DNA of 64,000 nucleotides from Melieria omissa (Eukaryota > Arthropoda > Insecta > Diptera > Ulidiidae), in the NCBI GenBank assembly GCA_963971225.1, contig OZ020268.1:45143348-45207347 (forward strand). Direction: 5' to 3'. Made by a program: the position numbers and the translations under genes. Positions 1 through 9,788 of the stretch are shown here, one piece after another. Within the stretch, counting starts at the first letter, position 1, and each line of letters starts with the position of its first letter. The notes beneath the pieces are model-generated. The model ran no database searches. It saw nothing but the letters and a program-made list of their open reading frames with translations, and was not told the DNA's origin.

Positions 1-3000
1 CTTAATGACGACCATTTCATTCTCTTCCACTTCCCTTTGCGGATGCTTCCACTTATAGCGTTTGTGGAGATCCTTGAGATATTCGTCCTTCCATCGTCGG
101 GCGAATTGATGATGGAGGACTTTGAGTTTTTCCCATCGATTAATCAGGGATAGCTCGGAGCACTCGGGTTCGGGGGGGGCGGCGAGAGGAGCGCCTCGGA
201 GAAAGTGACCAGGGGTCAGAGACACTAGATCGCTAGGGTCCTGCGATTGAGGAGAGAGTGGACGTGAATTAAGCGTCCCTTCAATTCGAGTCAGAAGAGT
301 CGTAAACTCTTCGTATGTGAATCTATGAGAGCCGGCTACCTTTTTAAGGTGGGTCTTGAAGCTTTTGACCGCCGACTCCCATAGTCCTCCCATGTGAGGA
401 GCATGTGGGGGAATGAATTGCCACTCGACGCCCTGAGGACCGTATCGGTCGAGAATATCTTGGGCGATTTCTCTCGAGAATTTGGCAAAGTCTCTGGCCA
501 TGGCACGTTGAGCACCGACGAACGTTTTGCCGTTGTCGGTCATGAGTTTGAGAGGTAGCCCTCGTCGACCAGTAAATCGGGCGAATGCTGCGCGGAACGC
601 TTCGGTCGTAAGATCCGAGCAAAGTTCCAAGTGAACGGCTTTCGTGGAGAAGCACACGAACACTGCAACATAACCTTTGAGGTAGGTTGAGCTACGGAGC
701 ATGGAAGCTTTAATCTGGAACGGACCAGCAAAGTCGATGCCAGTTGTGGCGAATGGGATGGTGAGTGTGCATCGTTCGGGAGGGAGCGCTGCCATAATCT
801 GTGTTCGCAGCCTTTGTTTATGGATGACACACGTTTTGCATTGAAAAATGCACTTTTTTATTTGCGGCTTTAGGCGCGGAATATAATATTCCTGCCGAAC
901 CATACGGAGCATGAGTCGTTGGTCCGCATGCAGTAATAGCTTGTGAAGGAAGCGAAGAAGCAAACTGCAGTAGCGGGACTCTGGAGGGAGAATGATGGGG
1001 TGTCGTTCATTATACGACAATGCCGCATTGGCGAGTCTGCCATTAACTCGCATCACCTTCTGTTTGTCTAAGAAGGGATTGAGTACCAAGAGAGAACTTT
1101 TCTTGGATATGGGAAGCGAATGAGAGAGCGCTTGTCGTTCCTGGGGATAATAGGAACTTTGCGCGAGAGTTATAAGGCGATTCTTAACAAATGCCAACTC
1201 TGCTTGGGATAACTGTGTTCCGTGTATGGGATGTTGCTGGCGACGGGAGGAGATGCCGTTATGAATGAAGCGGAACATGTACGCGATTACTCGCAGGGCT
1301 CGAGAGAAGCTGGAGAACCGATCGAGGATGTCGGTCTGCTCTTCGAGAAGGTGGTGGCAATCAACTGCTCGTTGTTCCGGGACTGGAACTTTGCGAGAGT
1401 GACCTTTGGGCCAAGCATCGGAAGCTTGCTGCAACCATTTGGGGCCATTCCACCACAGAGAGTGATCTTTGAGATCTTGCGGCTTGCATCCGCGCGTTCC
1501 TAAGTCCGCGGGATTTTCAGCGCTTGGGACATGTCGCCAGGGAGCGTTGTGCACATTTTGACGTATTTCAGTCGTGCGGTTGGCAACATAAGTTTTCCAT
1601 GTGCAAGGTGGTTTTTCCAACCAAGCAAGGACAATTTCCGAATCGGTCCATAAATGGATTTCCGATTGATCGAACCCGAGGTGAGAGCGGAGGGATTTGA
1701 TGAGCTGGGAGAGTAAAACTGCTCCGCAAAGCTCTAAGCGAGGTAGGCTTATTGTTTGGAGAGGTGCAACTCTTGTTTTCGCAACAAGGAGATGTGACGC
1801 GAGGTGGTCACCATTCGTGCTAATACGTATGTATAGAGCTGCACAGTATGCCTTTTCGGAGGCATCGCAAAATCCATGGATCTGAACATTTCGATTGGGG
1901 GCATAGTTAACCCACCGGGGAATTTCGATAAGTTCTATGGCAGGCAAATTCTCAATGAATTGCTGCCATTTAATAAGTGATCCTGGCTTTATGCACTCGT
2001 CCCACTCAGTACCTTCAAGCCAAAGCTCTTGCAGAAGCTTTTTGGCAAGAATCATTATAGGCGAAAGCCATCCTGCGGGATCGAAAAGTTTGGCAACAGA
2101 CGAAAGAATTTGCCGTTTCGTGAATGAGTGTGCAGGAGTAGTGGGAGAGATGGAGTATGAAAATGAGTCCGATAGGGCATTCCAACGGATGCCAAGAGTC
2201 TTAGTGGAACTCGTTGAATCGAACTTGAGGAATTCCGAATCGAAAAGGTCGTCTTCGGGAATTTCCTCTAAGAGTTTTGCGTGATTAGCCGTTATCTTTT
2301 TTAGAGGGAATCCCCCGGAGTTGAGGGTGGCTATCACTTGAGATAGGGCTTCCTTAGTGGTTGGAAGATCATGACCTCCGGAAAGAATGTCGTCGACATA
2401 CGTTTCCTCTAGAAGTATTTTTGCCGCTAACGGGCTGGATGGCTGAGAGTCGTGGGCCAATTGATGGAGCGTTCTGATGGCCAAATATGGCGCACAGTTA
2501 ACCGCAAATGTCACCGTTTTCAATCTGAAGTCTTGAATAGGAGATTCCGGGGATTTGCGAAAGAGTATTCGCTGGAATTCCTGGTGATCATTATGGACCC
2601 GAATTTGCCTATACATCTTCTGGACATCGCCATTGAAGACAAAGCGGTAAAGGCGCCATCGGAGAATGAGTGATGTGAGGTCATTTTGAAGAGTGGGGCC
2701 AGTATGCAGAACGTCATTAAGTGACTGACCAGAACTTGAGGACCTTGAGGCATTGAAGACTACTCGGACTTTGGTAGTCTTCTTTTCGGGGCGGATGACT
2801 GCGTGATGAGGCAGATAGTACGAAAAGTACTTGCCATTTTGGATTATCTCACGGGGATTTGTGAGTTCCATATGGTCAAGGGTGAGATATTCCTCTAAGA
2901 CGTCATCGTAGATGGTCTTGAGGTTTCCCTTTCGGGAGAGATTTCGCTCCATGCTAACATATTGCTGGAGGGCGTTTGGGCGGGAATTGCCTAACGCTAT

Positions 3001-5274
3001 GGTGTATGGAAATTCTGCCTTAAATGGGAGTTTAACAGTATATCTACCGTCCGATCCACGGGTTGTGGTCTTCTGGTATAACTCTTCGCAATAAGTGTCA
3101 TCCGAGGAGACAGGTGTCGGGAGTTTGACTTCTTCCTGCTCCCAGAATTGCCTGAGTTGTGAACTAAGTTCCTCATTGGAGACTTCTGCCACGTATGTCG
3201 AATAAGCTGACACCGTGTGGGGTACTGGCCCGCTGAGTATCCAACCGAAAATGGTGTTTTGGGCTAATAGGCTGCCACAGACATTTCGGCGGATACCTTC
3301 GAGTAAGATCTGGGGAATCAGATCACTGCCAATTACTAGATCTATCTGCGCTGACTCGAATGGATTTGGGTCCGCGAGATTTAGCGTGGCAAATTCTTGC
3401 CAATTGGGATGGCTAATTGTGAATGGGGGTAGCAATTTCGTCAATTGGGGGAGTACTATTGCTTGCACATTGAGGGTCGTGCTGGAGTTTGGAACTGCCA
3501 ACGTCAAAAAGCAAATGTGATTAGCATTTTGCACAATTTTACCGCCCATGCCTGAAATTTCGAAGTGCGATTTTTCAATAGGCAGTTTTAGGCGTTTTTG
3601 CACCTTCGAGGAAATGAAGGTGCGTTGCGAGCCTTGGTCGATTAACGCTCTAACCTTGAACAACTCTCCTAAGTGGGCAATAGACACCAGTGCCGTAGGC
3701 AGAAGGGATTGGGTGCCATTATTGGAATGAAGGGCTTGTACTTGAGGCGTACTTAGCCTTGAAGATGGGCCGGGTTGCGAATCTGAAGTGGGGGCATGAG
3801 TAGTGGAGTTATTGTTCGGTTGTGGATGAGCTGTTGCGACCTGAGAAGTGGTCGTCTGAGACCTATTGAGAGGCTGCGGGGCTTGGGATTTATTGTTGGG
3901 GAAATGAAGCAGGGAATGATGCTTCCTTTGGCAGTAAACACACGTAAAACTGCTTGTGCAATCCTTTATGGTATGCGTTGTGGCAAGGCAGTTTTCGCAT
4001 AAGCTGTTCTCTTTGACGTATTTCAATCGGCTCTGGGGGGTGAGCTTCTTGAAACTCTGACATGTTCGAATGGGGTGGTTGGCGTTGCAAAGTTTGCACG
4101 CGAAGTCTTTTTTCACCTCAGTATGGAAGTGCTGAGATTTATTTTGAGGCCGATTTTGGGGAGTATGGAAATTGGGAGACTGTGGTTTTGGCTTAGCGGG
4201 GCGAATGCTATTGAGCCGTTCCACCACCTCGTACCTGCAGGTCAGGAACTCGTCCATTTGCGACCAAAGAGGCAGGTCCTTACGAGATGTAAGGGATTGT
4301 TCCCAGAGAGCTAATGTCTCTTCGGGTAATTTGGTGCAACAAATGTACACAAGCAGCGGATCCCAATTGTCAGTGTCCACGGCCTGGGACCTAAGTACTG
4401 ATAGACAATTATTTATTGTACTTTGAATCCGCTGCAGCGCTTCGCTATTTTCGGTAGTAGCCGGAGTGATATTCAACAAGGAACGAATCTGGTTGTCAAC
4501 CAATATGCGCCTGTTTTCGTAACGGGATTTCAGGGCTTCCCATGCGAGTCCGAAGTTTTCGTCGCTTAAGGCAAATTGCTTCACAATTGCACCGGCTTTG
4601 CCTTGCGTCTTGTATCGGAGGTGATACAATTTTTGGGCTGGAGTGAGCTTGGGGTGATTTATGTATACTGCCGTAAACATGTCCCGGAAGGACGGCCACT
4701 GCTCATAGCCCCCGAAAAATGTTTCGGTATCGCAAGGTGGAACTTGTAAACAAATATTCGTAGTATTTGTTGGTTCTGGGGATCGAACCTGTTCCGTCTG
4801 CGCAGCGTGCTGTGTGGGTGGAGGCTGGAGCATCTCAATGATGTCCGACATTTGAGCCATGCACAACTCATATTGGTCTATGCAGGCTTCGTTCTTCTGC
4901 CGAGCCGACTCCTTGAAACGGTCGGGCTGGCTGCTGTCTTCCGCAATGGAGACTGCCTCATATGCTTGCATAAGCCTAGTCCATTGGACTTCCAAATTCT
5001 TTTGACGAATTTGGACGAGGGACTTCGTTTGTTCCTCAATGGGGGTCGCAGAAAACTTTGTGCATAATTGCACGAGCTGATCAGACTCGAAAATAAATTT
5101 GGCAACGCTAGGATCGGTTGCTTTGAGAATGGGGGACTTGGAGCGCGTTTTTGGCGGCTCATGAGTGACAGTGTCTGTCAAAAACAAATCGGTTGACACC
5201 TTGGGAGGGGGTTGTTTGGAGGCGGTTGGCTCCATCGCGTCTGCTTGCTTTTTGGGCGAACGCTCCACCGGCAT
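1..5274 (-). CDS. BEL/Pao Gag-Pol polyprotein (3' truncated by window edge)
   Basis: One frame stays open for about 1,758 codons from an ATG at 5274 (a second in-frame ATG lies at 5235) to the window edge. Domains in order: a DUF1759-type Gag region around residue 180 ([11 protein letters not shown]); Cys/His zinc knuckles around 390-460; an aspartic protease with ALIDQGSQ near 545; reverse transcriptase with YVDDILSGG near 958; RNase H with [11 protein letters not shown] near 1130; an integrase zinc-binding HHCC region near 1425-1485; an integrase core with D in GIDFAGPF, D in MTDNGKTF and E in LWESAVK (52 residues between the last two); then the start of a DUF5641-type C-terminal domain. 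The polyprotein would make virus-like particles in the cytoplasm and copy and integrate the element. No frameshift or stop was found, so the copy may be functional. It is probably near its natural C-terminus at position 1. Confidence 0.92.
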   Translation of the reverse strand, partial: MPVERSPKKQADAMEPTASKQPPPKVSTDLFLTDTVTHEPPKTRSKSPILKATDPSVAKFIFESDQLVQLCTKFSATPIEEQTKSLVQIRQKNLEVQWTRLMQAYEAVSIAEDSSQPDRFKESARQKNEACIDQYELCMAQMSDIIEMLQPPPTQHAAQTEQVRSPEPTNTTNICLQVPPCDTETFFGGYEQWPSFRDMFTAVYINHPKLTPAQKLYHLRYKTQGKAGAIVKQFALSDENFGLAWEALKSRYENRRILVDNQIRSLLNITPATTENSEALQRIQSTINNCLSVLRSQAVDTDNWDPLLVYICCTKLPEETLALWEQSLTSRKDLPLWSQMDEFLTCRYEVVERLNSIRPAKPKPQSPNFHTPQNRPQNKSQHFHTEVKKDFACKLCNANHPIRTCQSFKKLTPQSRLKYVKENSLCENCLATTHTIKDCTSSFTCVYCQRKHHSLLHFPNNKSQAPQPLNRSQTTTSQVATAHPQPNNNSTTHAPTSDSQPGPSSRLSTPQVQALHSNNGTQSLLPTALVSIAHLGELFKVRALIDQGSQRTFISSKVQKRLKLPIEKSHFEISGMGGKIVQNANHICFLTLAVPNSSTTLNVQAIVLPQLTKLLPPFTISHPNWQEFATLNLADPNPFESAQIDLVIGSDLIPQILLEGIRRNVCGSLLAQNTIFGWILSGPVPHTVSAYSTYVAEVSNEELSSQLRQFWEQEEVKLPTPVSSDDTYCEELYQKTTTRGSDGRYTVKLPFKAEFPYTIALGNSRPNALQQYVSMERNLSRKGNLKTIYDDVLEEYLTLDHMELTNPREIIQNGKYFSYYLPHHAVIRPEKKTTKVRVVFNASRSSSSGQSLNDVLHTGPTLQNDLTSLILRWRLYRFVFNGDVQKMYRQIRVHNDHQEFQRILFRKSPESPIQDFRLKTVTFAVNCAPYLAIRTLHQLAHDSQPSSPLAAKILLEETYVDDILSGGHDLPTTKEALSQVIATLNSGGFPLKKITANHAKLLEEIPEDDLFDSEFLKFDSTSSTKTLGIRWNALSDSFSYSISPTTPAHSFTKRQILSSVAKLFDPAGWLSPIMILAKKLLQELWLEGTEWDECIKPGSLIKWQQFIENLPAIELIEIPRWVNYAPNRNVQIHGFCDASEKAYCAALYIRISTNGDHLASHLLVAKTRVAPLQTISLPRLELCGAVLLSQLIKSLRSHLGFDQSEIHLWTDSEIVLAWLEKPPCTWKTYVANRTTEIRQNVHNAPWRHVPSAENPADLGTRGCKPQDLKDHSLWWNGPKWLQQASDAWPKGHSRKVPVPEQRAVDCHHLLEEQTDILDRFSSFSRALRVIAYMFRFIHNGISSRRQQHPIHGTQLSQAELAFVKNRLITLAQSSYYPQERQALSHSLPISKKSSLLVLNPFLDKQKVMRVNGRLANAALSYNERHPIILPPESRYCSLLLRFLHKLLLHADQRLMLRMVRQEYYIPRLKPQIKKCIFQCKTCVIHKQRLRTQIMAALPPERCTLTIPFATTGIDFAGPFQIKASMLRSSTYLKGYVAVFVCFSTKAVHLELCSDLTTEAFRAAFARFTGRRGLPLKLMTDNGKTFVGAQRAMARDFAKFSREIAQDILDRYGPQGVEWQFIPPHAPHMGGLWESAVKSFKTHLKKVAGSHRFTYEEFTTLLTRIEGTLNSRPLSPQSQDPSDLVSLTPGHFLRGAPLAAPPEPECSELSLINRWEKLKVLHHQFARRWKDEYLKDLHKRYKWKHPQREVEENEMVVIK

Positions 5275-5944
5275 TGAAATAAATGAAAAAGCGAAGCTTG
5301 AGTGAGAGGGGGGTCAGGTGCGAAAAAATTGAAATTAAATTTCCACCTGAGAATGGGAATGAGTGAGAGGGTTAAAGTTGGCCGCGTCCGCACGAACGGC
5401 TTAAAAATAGAAAAAATCGAAAAATTACACGAATGTGTGAAATTTATTCGATTCACTGGGAAAATGCCTTTAGTTTGTTGGCCAACTTTATTAACCGTAT
5501 GGGAGTGATGCACGAAAATATTAAAATGTGAAATTGCACCGCGAAATTCGAAAAAATGAGAATTTGTGTCAGTGTTGTGTATAATTTAATGAAATGAAAA
5601 CAACAAGTGACCGTCAATGTTATTTGTGTATGTGTATTTGTATTTATTTTATTAAAACGAAAATAAATAAAAATGGGTGTGTATGTGTATAAATGTATGT
5701 AAAATGTATGACAAATAAATATGTATGGGTACGTGTATGAAAATATGTGAAACACAAAAATATAAGTGTAAGTGTATGTCAAATTATATGTTTGAATATA
5801 ATATTGGTTAATTGTTGTTAGTAAATTTAGTAAAATGTATTTAATTGTATGAGGAAAAAATAAAATTTTTTGTGTACTGGTGGGTTATGTTTGTCCCACT
5901 GTATGTATGGTAAGTGTATGTGCAGTGAACGTTTGATTTGTACA

Positions 5945-5976
5945 ATTGAAAATTTTCTAAGTTGAAAATTTTCAAT
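5945..5976. repeat. leader hairpin, copy 1
   Basis: ATTGAAAATTTTC (5945-5957) is followed by a 6-base loop and its exact reverse complement (5964-5976), giving a 13-bp stem. A related hairpin lies about 125 bases away at 6065-6108, and both are followed on the plus strand by a CCCACTGT motif. Confidence 0.75.
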
Positions 5977-6064
5977 GTACTTGGGATGGGTCTTGTGGTC
6001 CCACTGTATATAATGACGTGTATGTGTGTAGTGAATATGAGCGTATATATATGTATATATATAT

Positions 6065-6108
6065 GCACGATTGAAAATTTTCTAAGTCAAAGAAAATTTT
6101 CAATGTGC
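6065..6108. repeat. leader hairpin, copy 2
   Basis: The same 13-bp stem as the hairpin at 5945 is extended by GCAC/GTGC at the outer ends (one bulged base) and closed by a 9-base loop. The paired copies and shared downstream motif indicate a diverged tandem repeat of roughly 125 bases in the leader. Confidence 0.75.
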
Positions 6109-6621
6109 CGTGCAAATGCGCAACTTGTCCCACTGTGCCCGCTCTGTGCTTTCTTGTTTATGTATATACAAGTATATATGCACTTGGGCCAAGCAGCTGA
6201 GTTGCGTGCTGCCAAGTGCTTGCGGATATAGCACAAAGGGAAACACGGAACTATGTGCAGACGTGGGTGCGCAGAATGTACACAGCAGCTGGGCTGTCGC
6301 TGCTGGTCTTATGTACAAGCGCGAAGTGCACAAGGGAAAGTGAGTGAATATGGACAAGTGATCAAGCAGAATGTAGGTAGCAGCTGGGTTTTTTGCTGCT
6401 GAGTGTGCAAAGCACAAAGAAAAGGAGGGGGAATGGCGTATGTAAATATTGCCCAGAGAGAGGTGCAAGAATATGTGCAGAAAATTGGAAAATAGATCCG
6501 CGCTTATTTCTTGCCGCAATGCGAGCCTTGTGTAAAAGAAGCGCGAAATGTGCAGGGGAAATGTGAAAAAGAAGCAAACTACTGGGCAGTAGCGGAACTA
6601 CTTTGCGGTGTTTTTGATCCA

Positions 6622-6653
6622 GTTGAATATTGTATATATATACAATATTCAAC
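6622..6653. repeat. perfect 32-bp palindrome in BEL leader
   Basis: GTTGAATATTGTATAT is followed directly by its exact reverse complement, with no mismatch and no spacer. It could form a long hairpin in genomic RNA or a self-dimerising site. Confidence 0.85.
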
Positions 6654-7141
6654 GGCAAATAATTGGGTGTGTGGTTATATATGTTATTATTAAACCGCAA
6701 TTTAATAATCGACTTGGGAAGTTTAAATTTTTATTTCCAAGATTTTTTGTTATTTTTTGAAATATATGTGTATGCGGATGTTCGTATGTGAATGCTAATT
6801 AATGTGTAAATGGGAAATTGGTATTTTTGTAGATTTTTGAAATATGTATGTATTGGTTAGTATATGTGTTGTTAATTTTGACACAAAATTTTTATGGGCT
6901 TATCTTTGTTGGGCCCAGTGCCCGAGTTTGGGATCTCCTTCGTTGATTTTTAAAATCCGTCCGTCCGCTTTTTTGGCTGCTTCCAGTGCTTCTCCTTTGC
7001 GTTGAGTGTGTGTGTTGTTGTTGTGTGATTCTTCGTTGGCTCGTTGCAATTGCACTTGTGTGTTCTTATGCTTTTGTGTTTTTTTTTTTTTTTCAACACT
7101 GCACCAACAATTTTTTAATTTTTTAATTTTATTTTCTAACA

Positions 7142-7300
7142 GGGGGAGGCCGGTGATGGCTTTGTTTTTTTTTTTTTTTAACGGGGGGGCCGGGGTTGGC
7201 TTTTATATATATTATTGTTTTTTTTTGAGAGAGGGGGCCGGGAGTGGCTTTCTTTCTTTTTTTTTTTTGTAAAGGGGGCAGGGATGGCTTTTGTTTTGGG
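7142..7300. repeat. four spaced G-rich/T-rich repeats in BEL leader
   Basis: Four units begin with a run of at least five G at 7142, 7183, 7233 and 7274 (spacing 41, 50 and 41). Each continues approximately as gGCCGGgGaTGGCTTT and then a T-rich tract, except that the fourth has GCAGGG. On the element's coding strand these are AAAGCCA..CCCC units separated by A-runs. Confidence 0.7.
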
Positions 7301-7606
7301 TTTTTTGTTTTTGAGCGGAGTCACTGCACTTGCACGATCACTTTCTTGTTTAATTTAGTTTTATTTATTTATTTTTTGGTTCCTTTACCTCATATTTTTA
7401 TAGTTGGTGTATGTTGTTCACTCTTGTTCTCACTGTTCACTGTTTTGTAGTTGTTGCACAGTTTGGATGTTTTGTGTCACTGTTGCTGTTTTCGTTCACT
7501 GTGTCACTTTTGTAATATTTTATGTCACTATTGTATGTCACTGTTGGTTTTGAATGTTTTTTTATGTTTCACTTGTTAAATGTTTTTACTGTCGCGGGTT
7601 CGCGGT

Positions 7607-7620
7607 GGCTCGAAGGACCA
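7607..7620 (-). other. primer-binding site complementary to tRNA-Tyr
   Basis: On the plus strand the 14 bases GGCTCGAAGGACCA equal the 3' end of metazoan tRNA-Tyr including CCA. On the element's strand this is TGGTCCTTCGAGCC, which would pair with tRNA-Tyr to prime minus-strand DNA synthesis. Its place just inside the presumed 5' LTR fits. Confidence 0.85.
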
Positions 7621-7865
7621 TAAATAGCACTCTGGGAGCCTTCGGCGGAACGCAGTTTGGAAAAGAAAAGGCGCGGGAGTTCGGGTTATTGCGTGCGGTT
7701 TATTGTATGTTTGAAACACGAATGAACAAAGTGAAAAAGACATTGGACGAGACAGACGGCCGAAGCCGGTGGATTGGGAAAGTGGGACATAAGTACATAG
7801 GGACTGGAAGGGAGAGGATTGGATCATTGCAGGATCCACAGATCACTGGAACGAACACATTTGAA
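7621..7865 (-). repeat. probable 5' LTR of the BEL/Pao element
   Basis: This segment adjoins the primer site on its upstream side. On the minus strand it may begin TGTTCGTTCC and contains CAATAAACC, a plausible polyadenylation signal (complement near 7700). The partner LTR is outside the window, so both borders are provisional; the LTR could extend into the low-complexity tract to the right. Confidence 0.5.
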
Positions 7866-7879
7866 CAGATTGAATTTAA

Positions 7880-8110
7880 CTAAATTGGATTGCATTGGAG
7901 TGGCTTAGAAATCCAATCTGACTGAATTAAATAAAAAAACTGAACTGAATTGAGCTGAGTTAAATTGGACTCCATTGATTGGATTGAATATAATAGAATT
8001 GGATTGAAATGAATTAAAACAAAAATAAAATTGAACTGGATTGAATTGAATTAAATTAGATTTAATTGGATTGGATTGAATAGAATTGAACTGGACGGAA
8101 TTGAATTAAA
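7880..8110. repeat. ATTGAATTGGA-type low-complexity tract
   Basis: About 230 bases are built from irregular 5-base variants (ATTGG, ATTGA, ATTAA). No coding sense on either strand. It could be a decayed microsatellite or the outer part of the LTR. Confidence 0.7.
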
Positions 8111-9555
8111 ATGGATCTGCTTTTATTTTATAATAAGAATTATATGCCACTATAATTGTTATCATAATTTCTATATTGTAAAAATGTTTATGTACAAATT
8201 TTTATAGGAATGTGTATCATAATTAATTTATTGTATGCAAGAAAATCGCTTCAAGTGGTGCTTCGTTCTACGACTTACATACAACAAAACAAATACAACG
8301 AATTGCAAATATCGATCGAGTAGAAACAACAACAGTGCAATGATCTCATTGTATAATAAGTAGCGTCATCATCAACGCCGCCATCGGCATTCAAATGCTC
8401 AGCGCTCCGCTAATTTGCAGCTGCGTCTCAATTGGGCTTTGACTACTGATCGCTGCTCTCTGCATCATCGCTGTTGCATGTTGCCACTTTAGTGCAACAA
8501 CTGCGTGCAGCTTATGCCGCAGAATGTTACCTTCAATTCAAACCTGCTGTGTAATGACAGAGTCCAGTCGACGCTGTTACCGGCGATTCGAGACCTGCGG
8601 GAAGAAGTGGCGTGAAAGAATCGAAATCAGAACATAACGGTGATTTTGTTGTAAAAAACAACACATCGGCAGCATGCAGAGGATAATGAAGAAAGCTGTG
8701 GCTGACGCCAATGCGGTGGCAATCAATGTAGCGATGGCTACTGTTCATGCAGCTCGGCCTGTTTCAGCTGCGGTCGCTGCGGATGCTGTCGCAATTTAAT
8801 ATGTCAGGCATGTCTTCAACTTCAACTCGCTCACGCATACTCTTCGCTCTGCGCTCAATTAAATGTGTGCATTAATGTGTTGTTGTTTTTGTGCATGAGT
8901 GCTTGTCGGTGATGACGTCGTTGATGGTGATGAGTGCTGCCGCTGAAACCGATCTGGGGAAAGGAAAAACTGTCGAGAAATGTGAGGCAATTATTCTTAA
9001 TGGGAAACTGATATTTATGCGGTGCAGCCAGTGGAAGTATAAATGGACAAGAGGAGGGAGCCATGAAAGCGGGCACATTGCGGTTGTACACTTCCTGCAT
9101 ACTAAAGTGTTAGATATTTTGGGAAGCACTACTTTGTGTGGTGGGATTGAGAGCGTGGAAATGTTAGACATGATAGCAGTGTGGGAAATTGACAATACGG
9201 ACAAAGTTCAAAATGTAAAAACAAGAAGTTATTACATTATGTTTTTATTATTAAATACGAAAATTCTATGCTATGCAAATTTTTTCTCAGTGCTACTTAT
9301 TTTGATGTTAACTGTTGAATTGTTCGGACTGTTGTTGATTTTCAATTGGTTTTGATAAATTTTTTCATAAAACCTTTTGCAACTGAACCATGAATGGAAA
9401 TTAACAACTTTCTGTGTTTTTTATTGTATTTTTAGAACAACACTGCTACTGTAATCTGTGATTTCCTACTTTGCTGGCTATTTAAGGTAAGTGCAATTAA
9501 AAAAAAAATTATGTAATTAGAAACAAAATTGTATAACTATAAATAAATACAAAAA
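8111..9555. other. intergenic stretch, no gene supported
   Basis: AT-rich DNA with a GC-richer island at 8380-8900 that has many GCTGC/GATGA motifs. A 41-codon Ala-rich frame at 8674-8799 (plus) and a 154-codon plus frame at 8891 were considered; neither has recognisable domains or splice context, and both are treated as chance. Confidence 0.5.
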
Positions 9556-9788
9556 TATAAAATAAAATAAAATAAAATAAAATAAAATAAAATAAAATAA
9601 AATAAAATAAAATAAAATAAAATAAAATAAACTAAAATGAAATGAAATGAAATAAAATAAAATACAATACAATAAAATACAATAAAATAAAATAAAATAA
9701 AATAAAATAAAATAAAATAAAATAAAATAAAGTAAAATAAAATAAAATAAAATAAAATAAAATAAAATAAAATAAAACAAAATAAAAT
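9556..9788. repeat. (AAAAT)n microsatellite
   Basis: About 230 bases of near-perfect AAAAT/AATAA pentamers with a few substitutions (AAATG, ATACA) near 9632-9690. The long Phe/Tyr/Leu-only minus-strand frames over it are artefacts of the repeat. Confidence 0.97.

Larger units (their letters stand above)
5275..7606 (-). other. long untranslated leader of the BEL/Pao element
   Basis: Between the primer site and the gag-pol ATG lie 2.3 kb with no supported coding frame. The stretch holds two similar AT-rich hairpins, a perfect 32-base palindrome, a cluster of four C-rich/A-rich repeats (G-rich on the plus strand) and scattered GTCACTGT motifs (7490-7550, plus strand). Leaders of BEL/Pao elements are usually much shorter. 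Possible roles are packaging, dimerisation or internal ribosome entry; these are inferences only. An insertion of foreign DNA into the leader is the alternative. Confidence 0.6.
1..7865 (-). mobile_element. BEL/Pao LTR retrotransposon, 5' part (3' end beyond window)
   Basis: The order on the minus strand is probable 5' LTR, a primer-binding site matching the 3' end of tRNA-Tyr, a leader of about 2.3 kb without a long frame, then one gag-protease-RT-RNaseH-integrase frame that leaves the window at position 1. This order and the domain types are those of BEL/Pao elements. The right boundary near 7865 is an estimate from a TGTTCGTTCC-like start on the minus strand and is not confirmed, because the other LTR is outside the window. 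The open frame suggests a young insertion. Confidence 0.85.

Noticed and set aside
7006..7450. Phe-rich plus-strand frames
   Set aside because: Translations of T-rich tracts in the retroelement leader, on the strand opposite to the element.
8891..9355. 154-codon plus-strand frame
   Set aside because: No domain, no codon bias, overlapped by two minus frames, AT-rich end; looks like chance.
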